DNA from: Selaginella moellendorffii
Taxonomy: Eukaryota; Streptophyta; Lycopodiopsida; Selaginellales; Selaginellaceae
Length of the DNA: 45,437 bases
Reading direction: 5' to 3'
Assembly: GCF_000143415.4 (NCBI RefSeq)
Contig: NW_003314305.1
Coordinates: 979,100 to 1,024,536, forward strand
The position numbers and the translations under genes were made by a program. Numbering within the stretch: position 1 is the first letter of the stretch; the number at the start of each line of letters is the position of its first letter. The notes below the pieces were generated by a model. The model saw only the letters and a program-made list of their open reading frames with translations. It made no database searches and was not told the DNA's origin. Positions 11,446 to 23,184 of this stretch are shown piece after piece.

Positions 11446-14273
11446 AATATAGTGCACGTCAATACTTTCAAGTGAGATGGTGATTTAAGGATCAATTCTC
11501 ATTTCTTTTCCCACCACCTTATATATCATTGATTGGTTGATTATGTAAACCACATGGGATATAGCATTGAACTTTGACTTGTGTAAAACCATATATAATT
11601 GGATTTTCCATATATCTTCCTAACCATATTGAATATGTATCATTTCCTGGATGAACAAATACATAATAGCCTTCAGTTATTTCAGAGATAGTAAAATGTT
11701 TTTGAGGTTGTTGATTTTTTGGACCAACATAATGATTATCTAGTATATCAAGTTTATTATTCTCATTATATGATTCTTTTATCTCGTTAATCTCTCTTTA
11801 GGAATATGGCCATGAATTAACTTTTGGGGGAGTTGATAGTGTATTTACTACTTTTTTCCAATAATTAAGCACAGTCTCTATTTTATTTTGATAGTATAAC
11901 CATTAGTAATACCTTTTTGGGAAATATTTTATGCCAATGATCCATTATCTTTTGTAATCATGGTATAACTAATGGATCAACCTTAGTTAAAGGTAATGGC
12001 TTAGGTTCACCAATAAGCAAAAGTGGTTCTTCATTTGTTAAATCTCTTTTAAAAAGCCCAATCCATCTCATGGAAGCTATTCTTGAGGAAAGGTTTCTCA
12101 TAAACATCCCTATTTGAAAACGAGAGAAAGAGAGAGAGAGTGCTATAGTTTTAGATTTTGTGGTTTCTTTTTGTTAAGCTTGTATTTTATATCACATCAC
12201 TGGAAAATTACCTCTCATAGAAGAGTGATATTGTAATGGTTTTAGAATGTCTTTGAAGCTTATTTGCACCCTCATTAATATAACCACTCACACAACTTTT
12301 AAAATTCTGGTGCTTTTGTTATGAGATGATCCCTTAAGCTCATGGTTTACATGATTTGAAGAAGCAAGCACCGTGACAAGAAGCGATGCTCCTGCTGTCC
12401 CTCAAGCATCCTGCTCATTAGAAATACAATTTTGCAATTGATGTAACATATGTGGGTGAATTTGAAATATGACTGAATAAAGCATCAACATCTTCATGCA
12501 TATGCCCCACTATTGAAAAACTAACAGTGACTGTATTGAAACATCCACAAGCCATAAGTAGGGATAAATATGCAAATAACCATCAATTTTTATTTTCTGA
12601 TCCATAATTATCATGTTATAATAAAAGATTTGGTAAATACTTTGACCTTAACTTTAAATCTAAAAGTCCTCATGCACTTCTTCAACAGTCACAACTACTA
12701 TTGCACCAAGTTTACCAGACCATTTAAAGATTTTGAATCTTCTTGAAGTTGATAATTAATAAATGCTTTGTTATCAAGCAAAGCATTATGCAAATCTTGC
12801 CCTTTTATAATTATTCCTTTTTCTCCATGCTTTAATTTTTGTAAATGTAGTAAAAGTTTTTATAATGAACCAATTGTTAAATTTGGATCACCAAGACATT
12901 GTGGAACAAAAAAATGCATATATACACCAGATCTATGACCATGTGCTAATAGTCCAAAGAGTGATAAAGGAAGAGGATATGCTTAAGTATTGAAGTTTGG
13001 GTGAATAGGGCTGGAAGAACCTTTTGAGTATCTCAAATCCCTTCAAGTGTTGTCCTTGATTTATGGGGCATTTTATCACTATTAACATCCACAAATGTTC
13101 AAAATAATTCTTGTAAGGCTCTTGTGTTTTGTTGGGATTTATCTTGACCTGAGTTGCCATGAAAAGCTCAAGTTGCAGAATCATTCCACTCCTTTTTAAC
13201 TCGATAAAATGTGGATTTACTAAAACCATGTATAATATACCATGCTTGGACACATATAATACGTCCATTAAAAACCATACCAAAATCTTTATTGAAGTTT
13301 TCGGAAAGTATNNNNNNNNNNNNNNNNNNNNNNNNNNNNNNNNNNNNNNNNNNNNNNNNNNNNNNNNNNNNNNNNNNNNNNNNNNNNNNNNNNNNNNNNN
13401 NNNNNNNNNNNNNNNNNNNNNNNNNNNNNNNNNNNNNNNNNNNNNNNNNNNNNNNNNNNNNNNNNNNNNNNNNNNNNNNNNNNNNNNNNNNNNNNNNNNN
13501 NNNNNNNNNNNNNNNNNNNNNNNNNNNNNNNNNNNNNNNNNNNNNNNNNNNNNNNNNNNNNNNNNNNNNNNNNNNNNNNNNNNNNNNNNNNNNNNNNNNN
13601 NNNNNNNNNNNNNNNNNNNNNNNNNNNNNNNNNNNNNNNNTGAATAGGAACACCAATCCATGGTTTTTCTAGACCCATGTTGGAAGCACACTGTTTCTTG
13701 AGTATAAGAAGCTGAAATGTCCCAATATAAGTATTATAGATAGTAAAATAAAAGGTACTTTCTGAATATTGAGTCTGAAGTCCATGGATTGGCCACAAAA
13801 TATGATGCCCAAATTCCATGTTCTTTATAGTATTATTGAAAAATACTTTTGTGATTGAAACATAAGCTTTATGTTCTCCAAGCAATTCATTATGAAATTT
13901 TCTATCTCTATTAAAATAAATAATAACAGATTCTGAAATTTTAGTGTTTTCTAATAAAAATATTGCATTTGTCACCCTCTTTCCAAAAATCTATTAAAAA
14001 CACTTTAATAATTAAAATTATTATTCCTTTTTATCAACCTTTTTTGTGGATTTGAACTTGAAGTGATTGTAATGGCCATGATATAAAGCTTCCAGCTTCT
14101 GAATCATTTACCAATCCATCAATTAAAAGTTTCTTTATAGAAACATAAGAATTTCCTTCACCAAATGGTAAATTATGGACAATTTTTCTACTATCCATTG
14201 AGATAATAACACCTTTTACTATTGTAACATCCCCTTTAAGTATGTTACATTTATCTCCCTCATTTAAAACCAT
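11446..14273 (-). pseudogene. Transposon-like protein, DUF7869-type core (degraded)
   Basis: Reading right to left, 14273-14034 is an open frame with SMDSRKIVHNLPFGEGNSYV and FISWPLQSLQVQ. A second unit of the same design follows (13975 to about 13,660) with GEHKAYVSITKVF and GHHILWPIHGLQ, resembling the DUF8039-type domain of plant En/Spm-associated proteins. After the assembly gap come FSKSTFYRVKKEW (about 13.21 kb), NSDKMPHKSRT (about 13.08 kb), LLAHGHRSGVYMHFF with LGDPNLTIGSL (about 12.93-12.85 kb) and SIVGHMHEDVDALFSHI (about 12.49 kb). The last blocks resemble the VGHTHEDIDALFSR signature that I recall from DUF7869 proteins of plants and animals. Several stops and frameshifts make it a pseudogene. 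The family name is from memory of motifs and should be treated as probable; biochemical function is unknown. Confidence 0.62.
13312..13640. other. Assembly gap (329 N)
   Basis: A run of unresolved bases lies inside the transposon-like gene. Reading frames drawn across it are artefacts. The missing bases should hold the link between the tandem N-terminal domain and the FYRVKKEW region. Confidence 1.
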
Positions 14274-14489
14274 TGAAAAAGTAGTGATTCAAAAAACTCT
14301 GTTAGTTATGGTAGTGAAACCTTATGTAGTTTGTGGTTTAGTTATAATAATATTTTCTCAAAATAAGCTCAGATCAACTTAACAATATTCACACACAATC
14401 ATCATATTAATTCAAGTATATAAGCATTCTTCAATAATAATTTCAAGCTATTACAAAATAAAATCCATCCAATTAAAAAAGTGAATTAA

Positions 14490-14895
14490 GTGTTAGTGCA
14501 TGAGCACTCACACACATGGAAGAAGATGAAAAATGGAATGTTAATATGCAACAGAGACTAAAAACATACATTATTATCCATGTAGTTTAGTAATGAATTA
14601 GGATAATATGTCCATAAAGTGGATGAGTGGTATTTAAAGATAAAGTGCATGAGCACTCATGTGCACAAATGGAATAACTAAAAACATGTATCACATTTTA
14701 TGTAGTTTGCTATTAGGGAAACTATTATCTATGTAGTTTAGTATTATATGAATTAGGATAATTAACACAATAAAGCCCATAAAATGCCACGTGGTTTAGT
14801 ATGATAATAAAGTCAATAAATGCATGTAATTAAAGTTAACAGTGCATGAGCACTCACACACACAAATGGAATGATGACATTTTATGTAGTTTACT
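14490..14895. repeat. Three interspersed subterminal-type repeats
   Basis: AGTGCATGAGCACTCA followed by CACACAAATGG-like sequence occurs near 14494, 14644 and 14841. AGTGC and GCACT are inverted around ATGA, so each copy could bind a dimeric protein or fold as a small hairpin. A second motif, TATGTAGTTTACTATTAGG-like, recurs near 14580, 14700, 14735 and 14882. Clustered short repeats next to a transposon-like gene resemble the subterminal arrays of CACTA elements, but no CACTA terminus is visible. Confidence 0.55.
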
Positions 14896-14989
14896 ATTAG
14901 GATTGCATGACATGCCTTAAAATCAGAACTACATCATGCACTTCAAAATAAAAGCCTCTAAGTTTACACACTAAAAAACATAACTGCAT

Positions 14990-15561
14990 GAGACAAGTGC
15001 GTGTGGGGAACATGGGCAAGAATGAGAGAATGTGAGAGGCCCAAGACTGACAATGCTAAGCTGAGCATAATAACCATGTCATCAATCTGTCTTGTGCAGA
15101 TCTTGCTCAAGCAATCTGTTTCACCAAGAACTAGGTAGTCCAAAATTAGAGTACACAGCTCTGCAATTGTGCTATTGTTGTTGTTGCTCCTCCATCAAGA
15201 ATATCTTTGGTGTTGTGCCTTTGGGAACATGTTCTCGCTGCCTCCCTCTTGCTGATATCAGACAAGTACCACATTTGCATCAGAGACCACAGAATCGGAT
15301 GGAAATGACACTGCTCATAGTAAGATTCATGGGATCTGGGATAGAGGCAGTAAATATGAGACATGCAAGCCTGTCCCTCTGAAGAACAAGATCAACAAGT
15401 GGAAAGGTGCTCCACTCTCACTCAAGACCATCTAAACAATCCAATAGGGACAGCCTTGGCTTCTTTGTCCTCGGATGGATGAAAGAGACCATCAAGGACA
15501 AGGAATTCTCTCTCTCTCTCTCATACAATTGGTTATAAGTGATGAAATTCTTACAGGTAGT
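14990..15561. other. Unassigned stretch with CT microsatellite
   Basis: The base composition is more balanced than its left neighbour. Frames of 96 codons (15092-15382, plus) and 72 codons (15146-15364, minus) overlap, and neither resembles a known protein. A CT-dinucleotide run lies at about 15507-15523. The stretch ends at the TGAGTAAGG boundary of family B, so it may be the DNA into which B inserted. Confidence 0.4.
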
Positions 15562-15912
15562 TGAGTAAGGATTTTTCTACCTATACTCATGTTCTTGCCC
15601 TTGCCAACAAAATAGTGACAAACAAATAGAGACAAAAATGTAGAAGAAAGAGAAGAAAAGAAAGAAGAATAAGAAGAGAATAGAAGAGAACCTAGCTTTG
15701 AATCCTAAAGGCATGAGTAAAGATAAACATATGTCACTCTTTTAACTCTACTTTGCACAAACAGTTATAGACAAGAGAAAAGATGGTTAATTCAATGCAA
15801 ATGCATACAACAATGAGTGGGGGTTGTTTTCTAGTATATCTAAGTATTACCTATATACTATATGATTTTATAATTGTTTCTAATTGCTTCACATTTGTCT
15901 ATGATGAGTATT
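15562..15912 (-). repeat. Family B 3' LTR end, left of element A
   Basis: It begins TGAGTAAGGATTTTTCTACC, the same boundary as at 38015 (and, mutated, at 41005), while the sequence to its left differs in each copy. Shared landmarks are AAAGGCATGAGTAA and GATGGTTAATTCAATGCAAA. It is interrupted at 15912 by element A and continues at 23185. In minus orientation this is the LTR 3' end. Confidence 0.65.
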
Positions 15913-17055
15913 TGTCGCGAATGTGACTTCGGGTATCGAAAGTTATTTGTCGACCAGTCCTTACGGACACTCTTACCTTATTGCCACGATGGCAGGAAGT
16001 CGGTATTGCTGGACCCTTTATCAATCCCTCTTGTTCAAGTGTTAGTAAACTGGACTTTGCACATCTGTACTTGGCCGGATGAGCATAAGGAAGGAATTCC
16101 TAAGTGTCTATTTAGCTGAGCATACTTGGCCCGGCTTATTAGTTCTCTTTTGCTCTGTCTTGCATTGGCTTGACAAGAACCCTCGCGTATTGAGATTGGT
16201 CCCTCAATATTGCTGGATGATAGCTTACCGTGTTTGCCAAACACCTTCGCTATCATGCCCTTTGTGTTAGTCTCATTTCGGTCCCAAATGCTATTTATGG
16301 AAAGTGTCCAGATTTGTTCATTTGGCATATCTACAGAATGTAGAGATTGTCCTGAACACAATAGTGTTCGTCCCGTGTCCAAATTCGCAATCTAGGGACA
16401 TTCCATATTTAGTAAGTTTCGAGCTTATCCCAGAGACTAACTCCTGATACTAAGGGAGGTTTGGGGTGAAAGCCCAAAGAGTGTGTTCCTCAAGGGGGGG
16501 GGGGGGGGGGCTTTGGGGGGTTCCAAATGTATAATAGGGATAGGGGGTAGGTCAGGCATGGCTAACCAACCTGAGGCATAGTCTAGCTCTTGCTTGCGTA
16601 CCTGTCCTTGTTCTGCATCCGGCTTGGGTCTAAGCCCAAGTTCCATTCCATGCTAGCTGGGGGAGTACCCATGTCCTCCCGTTAGGCCACCGGTACCCCG
16701 AAATAGCGCTAGACTCCGTTTGGCTTCGTTTTGTGTGCTGGTCCTAGCATTGGGATGCTGGTTACTCTAGGGCTGTTCCAAGTCGCTCCGGGCTCCTGTC
16801 CCTTCGCTCTTTGGGCTTTATGCTCGGGAATTGCTTCGTGGTTCGGTTCCATCACTCCTTGGCTCCATGCTGGGGAGTTTGGCACCGTTCTTTCGTTCAG
16901 TGGCCCAAGGCCCTAAACCTCGGGTTCCTATGGACACGTGGCATGCGACACATGGCATCTGTCACGTGGCACAAAGAGGGTTTAGGTTCCGCTTCGTGGT
17001 GTTATCGCTATGGTAAACCACCATAGGATAAAGGGTCAAAACCACGTGCGCTACA
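15913..17055 (+). repeat. 5' LTR of element A (1143 bp)
   Basis: It begins TGTCGCGAATGTGACTTCGG and ends CCACGTGCGCTACA. Inside are the core motif GGGTGAAAGCCCAAAG (16465-16480), a 17-base G run (16494-16510) and TTCCAAATGTATAATAGGGA, an arrangement shared with LTR-D and LTR-E. Near the end, CACGTGG boxes recur (16935-16980) and a near-inverted repeat around 17008-17032 could fold. Frames such as 16731-16916 are LTR sequence, not genes. Confidence 0.93.
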
Positions 17056-17057
17056 TT

Positions 17058-17069
17058 TGGTATTAGAGG
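17058..17069 (+). other. Primer binding site of element A
   Basis: TGGTATTAGAGG starts two bases after the LTR end and differs from the initiator tRNA-Met complement TGGTATCAGAGC at only two positions. It marks the start of reverse transcription. Confidence 0.85.
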
Positions 17070-20000
17070 ATGAGTCTTAGCGAGTACTATTCAATGAGAT
17101 TGGGCAACTAGTCACATTGCATACGTAGAGATGAAAACGATGATCCGAGTGGGTACACGTTTGGGTGCAAAGACTTCGCATTGGTACCTTGGGTATGGTT
17201 TTTGTTACCTATTTGTACTGCATTATATGAGCTTGCTCTTGGGCTCATAAGATGGATTGAGTTGTTTCGTTCGCACGAGTTTGAGCTTGGACTCGTGAGT
17301 GAGGCACATTAGCAACTTGAGGATATGTTTTGAGTTGGCGGGATTAATGTTAGCCTATCAGTGGTTTCATGAGTTGTTCCATGTACCGTGGGTGAAAGTA
17401 AACTTGCCCTGGGTTTGCTATGAGTGGCAAATAGGCTGGTCCGTAGCTATTTAGCACGGCACTAGTGGATCCTTTCTAGGCATAATTACAAGTGAATCAA
17501 TCAAGACAATAGGGATTAGTCTATTGGTTCAAGTAATTATTGCCGTGCTCTCTCATAAACTTTTTTTGGATTAGACTGAAGGCAGTGCGAACGCAAGCTT
17601 GAGGTGTAGTCAAAGAAAACCGAAAAGAGAGTCGTCGGGGACGAAGGATCAAACACGTAAATCATCTTCTCTTCTTGGAGAGATGATTTGCAACGAAGTG
17701 TTCACTCATTGCTCGTGGTCATATTATGCAATCAAGAGTCCCTACCTTGATGCATCTTGGAGATGATGGTTTTACAAATGGTGAGTTATGGGATGGATAG
17801 CGGTGAAGCGCTAAACCATTTTGTCTAGACTTGCTATTGAAAGACTTGAATTGCAATGCTTAATTCTTTTCCGGAGAACCTTGCTATTGCTCCTTGAGTA
17901 GCTTGGTGTTGGATTAATTTTGAGATTGGTAAGAAAGAGAGTGGCATGAGCTTGTCTGTGTTGTGAACAAAAGTTAGTGGTGTTAAGTGTTGTAAATTTC
18001 TATCGGTGGAGTGTGGCATTTATGTTGCATTTTGTCAAATCGAGTTGACACTTGATAGTAAACCTTTGAAGTAATGACATGGGTGTTGCTCATGGTGTTG
18101 CTTGATTGATGATCAAGTCATTGTGATTTTGTATCATATCTATATGATAATGAGCAATGTGTTTACGAAGTTGCTTGGTTAAACGATGATCAACCCCAAA
18201 GTGGTTAGTGGTGAAGCTAGTCTACTTACACAAAGTAGCATTGAAGTAGCTTTGACTGGATTCTCGATGGTGGTCCATTATGCTAAACTTAAGTTGGTTC
18301 CTTGTTTTCTTGAGGGTTTGCCCATAAGGTGTTGGAAAGGGTTGTAGCATTCATTTGCTATAGCTTATTAGTTGATCCGTTAACACTTGGAATAGATTGT
18401 TGGATAGAGAAGCTGTGAGGTTGAGGCATTGACATTACTAGCACTTGTGTTAGTGGAAGTGGCATTGTTATTTTAAGTGATGAGGAAGTTTCCTTAGAGC
18501 TTGATTTTCCATGTCATTTTTCTTGTTAGTGTTTTAGCTTCACATTGGATCTTGAAGGTGGTTGAAGAAAAGTGTTAGTGCAATGTGGAAATCCGAAGAT
18601 GTGGTCTTCGTGATCAAGCCTTGGATGTTCCATTTGCATTTTACGGATGTCGGTGTTGGATGTCGAAAGAATGGGCAAAAAGATGTTCGAGGCTTAAGCA
18701 TACTATGGGTCATAAGAATTTGTGTTGAGGTGAACCTATGTGAAGTTGTTAGTAGGAGGAAGTTGTTAGTAGGAGGAAGTTGGTTGAATCTTGAAAGTTT
18801 GTATTCCTGGACTGAGAGTCATTCTTTCTCTAGGATGGAAATTTTATACAAATTTTCTTAGATTTATCCAATGGCTGATCTGTTGATCACTTTGCTCGAA
18901 AACCATTCCGTTTTCGTAAGTCAGTACAAACTAGTGAAGGGGTTGGAGTTGACTTCAGTTGGCTTAGATCCTAGTAGGTAGTTTGTATGATGCGGCCTGA
19001 AAGGGATATTGACTTTTGGAGCTAAGGCAATTGAGTTGGATAGAGTCTGGAGTTAGTGTAGAAAAGTGGTTGTTGCACTTTTCTAAGAAAAGTGACCCTT
19101 GTGCCTTTCTTCTGTAGCGTTATGCTTGGTGGCAGGTTGCACTTTGCATTTCGTTAGACTTTATGAGAGTAGTGAGCTCTCACTGATCTTGACTTGGTCT
19201 TGGTGGCCCTGCGCCTTGGCTAAGGATGGTGGTGTTCAACTAGTTGTTTGAGTTTGAGATGTTGGTACCCGTACTATAGCTTTGTCTATGAGGAGGTTGT
19301 GTACCGATATGAGTCCATCTCATGGTCTTCACTTGAGTTTTAACTTAGTGTTGATCATGTGTAGCTAGCCTCTTCAAGGCATACTCGGAGCTATTGACTA
19401 GACGTGTTTATGAGCTTATCGTGGTTGAGTTGGATTTGAGTGGTCATTTGGTTTGTGCTTGTTTATGAACTTTTATCTTATACCTGAGGTATCACGTTCA
19501 TGCTAGACAAGTATATGACTCGATGGCATGAGTTTAGTGTTTGGGCCTTGTGAAAGCAAGTTGAAGAGTGATTGTTGGTTGCTTTGCGACTAGTGATTGG
19601 TTGTAGACTTCATCAAAGACTATGACACTTGCTTCACTCGATGATGATTAGCAGTGATGGGCTTGTTTTGCCGGATGGTGTTGCGGAGGATCGTGTCATT
19701 AGACTTACATGGGTTTTCTATGTTGGCATGTCGACTCTACCTCTGTTGATATCATTTGGTTGTGTTTAGTTCATAGTGTTGGATTTCATTGAGTCTTGGA
19801 TGTGGTGATTCACTCCTTGAGGAAGTGTTATCTGTAACTGAGTTTTGCTGAAGAATTGGTCTTGGATACTGAGTAAAGTATCTTCGACCTTTGTTAGCTT
19901 AGTTGCTAGAGAGTTTTGAGTGGTGATTCACTCTTGCTTTCTTCTAGCTTTGTTATGGTGTTGATGGCATTGAAGTGATGCTTTGTCATTGATATTATTA

Positions 20001-22041
20001 ATGTTGAGATTCAATTGAAATGAGATGTCTCTCCTTAGGATTGATATTGAGTTTCATTCATCTCAATAGAGATAGTGTTGATGATTTGGTTATAGCTTTA
20101 TTTCATCAGCATTTGCGCATTTGCTAGTTAGCAACTATGTTGACGTTCAAATGAACTGAGTGGCAAGTTTGAGTTAGTTGTGTTCTAGACGAGATTATTT
20201 CGTAGGGGTTGAGCTCTAGCTTTTCCTTGAAAAGTGATTCAGTCGTGGACTATGCTAACTCTACAAGCGGAAGAGTTAGTGATCGACATTGGATGTTTGA
20301 ATCCTTATTGAATTTGAGTTAGCATATATCGATCATTGATGATTTTCTTGTGCTTGTTATTTAGTGAGTTACGTCTTGCTAAAAAATGGATTCATGGAGG
20401 ATCGATTAGATGATCACTTGTTGAGCATAACTTTGTTATGCTTAGCTTTTGGATTGATGCAAATCTACTCTTCATTAGCTTTGGCATTATGAAGTTTGAC
20501 TTATGGATGTGTTGAGGGAGATATTGTGGGTTGCACCATGATTTCTTCTTTAGTATTGAAGTTAGTTCATGCGAGACTTGTGCTTATTGTTAGACAAGAC
20601 TTGGCTATAGACTTCTTCGAGTTTTTGGTTCCTTGAGTTTTCATACTCATTGTTCCATTTGTTAGAAGTTGTTGGGGAAGGCATTTTGGCTTGTTAGCTT
20701 CGATGTTGAAGTTAGTATTTGCATCTGGCAATCATTGGTGGTGTTTGACTATCATCTAAGATAGTTGATTATCCTTAACAACGGTTTTGCTTGATTATTG
20801 TTGGTATAAACTGAGTTGCTGTTCTTTGGGATGGTGGATTCTTTCTTCAACGATGATTATGCATCACTGGGATGCATTGATGGGATGATTGATAGTCTTT
20901 CATGATAAGTTAGTTATTCTCTTTGATAGCTTTTGGCTTTTCGTAATACCACATGTTCTTTGTGGTTTGCTCTGGATTGGTTTTTTGGGTTTGAGGCATC
21001 TATAGGATGTTGCTGACACTTGTTTAGGCAACTTGAGTTCCTTAGTGTTGTTGGCTGGGATCTATTCGGATTGACTCGTGTGATAGTTGGCATGACTGAG
21101 GGTTTGTTGGTCTTACCGCATTCATTCTGTTCTGTTGATTATTGCTCGAGTTAGTTCTGATAGATTAGGATGTTATTTCCTTCGGGTGATACATTTGCGA
21201 ACATTGTGCTTGTCAGTCAATGATATTTTGTGTTCTTTGAGTTATCTCTAGTAAGTTGTTGGCTTACTGTCTGTTATCTTCGGTAGTTAAGTTTCATCAT
21301 TGAGTTTACTTGATGATATACTTGCTATTGAATTTTGTTGGATGGTGATTCCTATGTTTACCAATTATGATGATCTTGGTGGTTCTTATACTCTACTACT
21401 AGTTTATCGGATGATAACTTAATTGGAATACTTTTGTGTTCTAATCTAAGATTTAATCACTGGTAATTAAGTCTTTCGGATATCATTGTCTTTGACTTTG
21501 ATATTGTCCATCTATTGATCTTGAGTTTGGGCTAGTATAGGCAGACTGGCTTCAGCACTTCGTGTGCATGGTGAAATCTTTAGTCGTGGGGTAGCTACTG
21601 TCGACTGGTCACATAACCCGCCTCTCTGTCGATGTTCCTTATTCCATTAAAAAGGGTGTGACTGTGTAAACAACTTTAACTGCCTGTTTACAGTAGTCTA
21701 TCTAAACCTTACCGACGGGTTTGGTTTCTTTGCTTAGGAGGGTTGGGGCCTCTGGCTTCTCTCTCTATGTCCTTACGGGCAGGGGCATATCACACTTTTG
21801 TAAGCTGGGTGACTCCCAGCGTAGCAAGGGTGGCTGACTTCATTGGTCATTTCCTTGTTGGCGACAACCGAAAGGTGTCTGAGCTGGTAGCGCATTCGCG
21901 TTAGACAAAGAGGTTGCCCCCTAACTCATTTAAGTTGGTGCATTTCTCACATAGTGTGAATACCGTGAACTTTTTCTGGAGTTGTTTCCTTGGCGGTATT
22001 CTAGACTCGAGTATGCATCGACGAGGACGTCGATCTTCCCT
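17070..22041 (+). other. Non-coding interior of element A
   Basis: About 5 kb of GT-rich sequence on the plus strand with many short TTG, GTTG and TTGATGAT words and frequent stops in all frames. The longest frame (18562-18861, 99 codons) has no recognisable motif. Near the right end is a GC-richer part (21,590-21,900) with GCTGGGTGACTCCCAGCG, which can form a short hairpin, and just before the purine tract CGACGAGGACGTCGATC, a palindrome-bearing word. I see no coding relic, so the interior may be ancestrally non-coding or eroded beyond recognition. Confidence 0.7.
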
Positions 22042-22053
22042 AGGGGGGGAGAG
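22042..22053 (+). other. Polypurine tract of element A
   Basis: AGGGGGGGAGAG lies directly before the 3' LTR start TGTCGCG at 22054, the expected place and composition for the plus-strand primer. Confidence 0.85.
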
Positions 22054-23184
22054 TGTCGCGAATGTGACTTCGGGTATTGAAAGTTATCTGTCGACCAGTC
22101 CTTACGGACACTCTTACCTTACTGCCACGATAGCAGGAGGTCGGTATTGCTAGACCCTTTATCAGTCCCTCTTGTTCAAGTGTTAGTAAACTGGACTTTG
22201 CATCTGTACTTGGCCGGATGAGCATAAGGAAGGAATTCCTAAGTGTCTATTTAGCTGAGCATACTTGGCCCGGCTTGTTAGTTCTCTTTTGCTCTGTCTT
22301 GCACTGGCTTGACAAGAACCCTCGCGTATTGAGATTGGTCCCTCAATATCGCTGGATGATAGCTTACCGTGTTTGCCAAACACCCTCGCTATCATGCCCT
22401 TTGTGTTAGTCTCATTTCGGTCCCAAATGCTATTTATGGAAAGTGTCCAGATTTGCTCATTTGGCATATCTACGGAATGTAGAGATCGTCTTGAACACAA
22501 TGGTGTTCGTCCCGTGTCCAAATTCGCAATCTAGGGACATTCCATATTTAGTAAGTTTTGAGCTTGTCCCAGAGACTAACTCCTGATACTAAGGGAGGCT
22601 TGGGGTGAAAGCCCAAAGCGTGTGTTCCTCAAGGGGGGGGGGCGCTGTGGGGGGTTCCAAATGTATAGTAGGGATAGTGGGTAGGTCGGGCATGGCCGAC
22701 TAACCTGAGGCATAGTCTAGCTCCTGCTTGCGTGCCTATCCTTGTTCTGCGTCCGGCTTGGGTCTAAGCCCAAGTTCCATTCCATGCTAGCTGGTGGAGT
22801 ACCCATGTCCTCGCGTTAGGCCACCGGTACGCCGAAATAGCGTAGACTCCATTTAGCTTCATTTTGCGTGCTGGTCTTGGCATTAGGATGCTGGTTACTC
22901 TAGGGCTGTTCCAAGTCGCTCCGGGCTCTTGTCCCTTCGCTCTTTGGGCTTTATGCTCGGGAGTTGCTCTGTGGTTCGGTTCCATCACTCCTTGGCTCCA
23001 TGGGGAGTTTGGCACCGTTCTTTCATTCAGTGGCCCAAGGCCCTAAACCTCGGGTTCCTATGGACACGTGGCAAGCAACACATGGCATCTGTCACGTGGC
23101 ACAAAGAGGGTTTAGGTTCCGCTTCGTGGTGTTATCCTATAGTAAACCACCATGGGATAAAGGTTCAAAACCACATGCGCTACA
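22054..23184 (+). repeat. 3' LTR of element A (1131 bp)
   Basis: Same ends and modules as the 5' LTR, with a 10-base G run (22633-22642) instead of 17, and several small indels including loss of GCT near 23000. The end ACATGCGCTACA is followed at once by the GTATT duplication. Confidence 0.93.

Larger units (their letters stand above)
15913..23184 (+). mobile_element. Complete LTR element A, non-coding (LARD-like)
   Basis: All structural marks are present: LTRs at 15913-17055 and 22054-23184, both TG...CA, a primer site at 17058, a purine tract ending at 22053, and a perfect 5-bp duplication GTATT (15908-15912 and 23185-23189). Over the first 168 aligned LTR bases I count seven differences, all transitions, plus one 2-base indel, so the insertion is relatively young for this window. 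The 5.0-kb body has no frame with gag, protease, RT, RNase H or integrase motifs. It therefore fits a large non-autonomous derivative that would depend on another element's proteins, probably Ty3/Gypsy by its primer site and 3' end style. It sits inside a family B LTR. Confidence 0.93.

Noticed and set aside
12933-13975. Long open frames crossing 13312-13640
   Set aside because: They are open only because the stretch is unresolved N. The parts outside the gap were evaluated separately.
15092-15382. 96-codon frame with a Cys run
   Set aside because: The Cys run comes from a GTTGTTGTTG-type microsatellite in another frame; no homology or conserved copy, so no gene is called.
16731-17026. Cysteine- and tryptophan-containing frames of 60-70 codons, repeated at 22864-23279 and 36392-36697
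   Set aside because: They lie wholly within LTR-A copies and are shared only because the LTR is repeated; length and frame differ among copies through indels.
18562-18861. 99-codon frame inside element A
   Set aside because: Isolated frame in GT-rich DNA, with no motif or second copy to test conservation; kept as non-coding.
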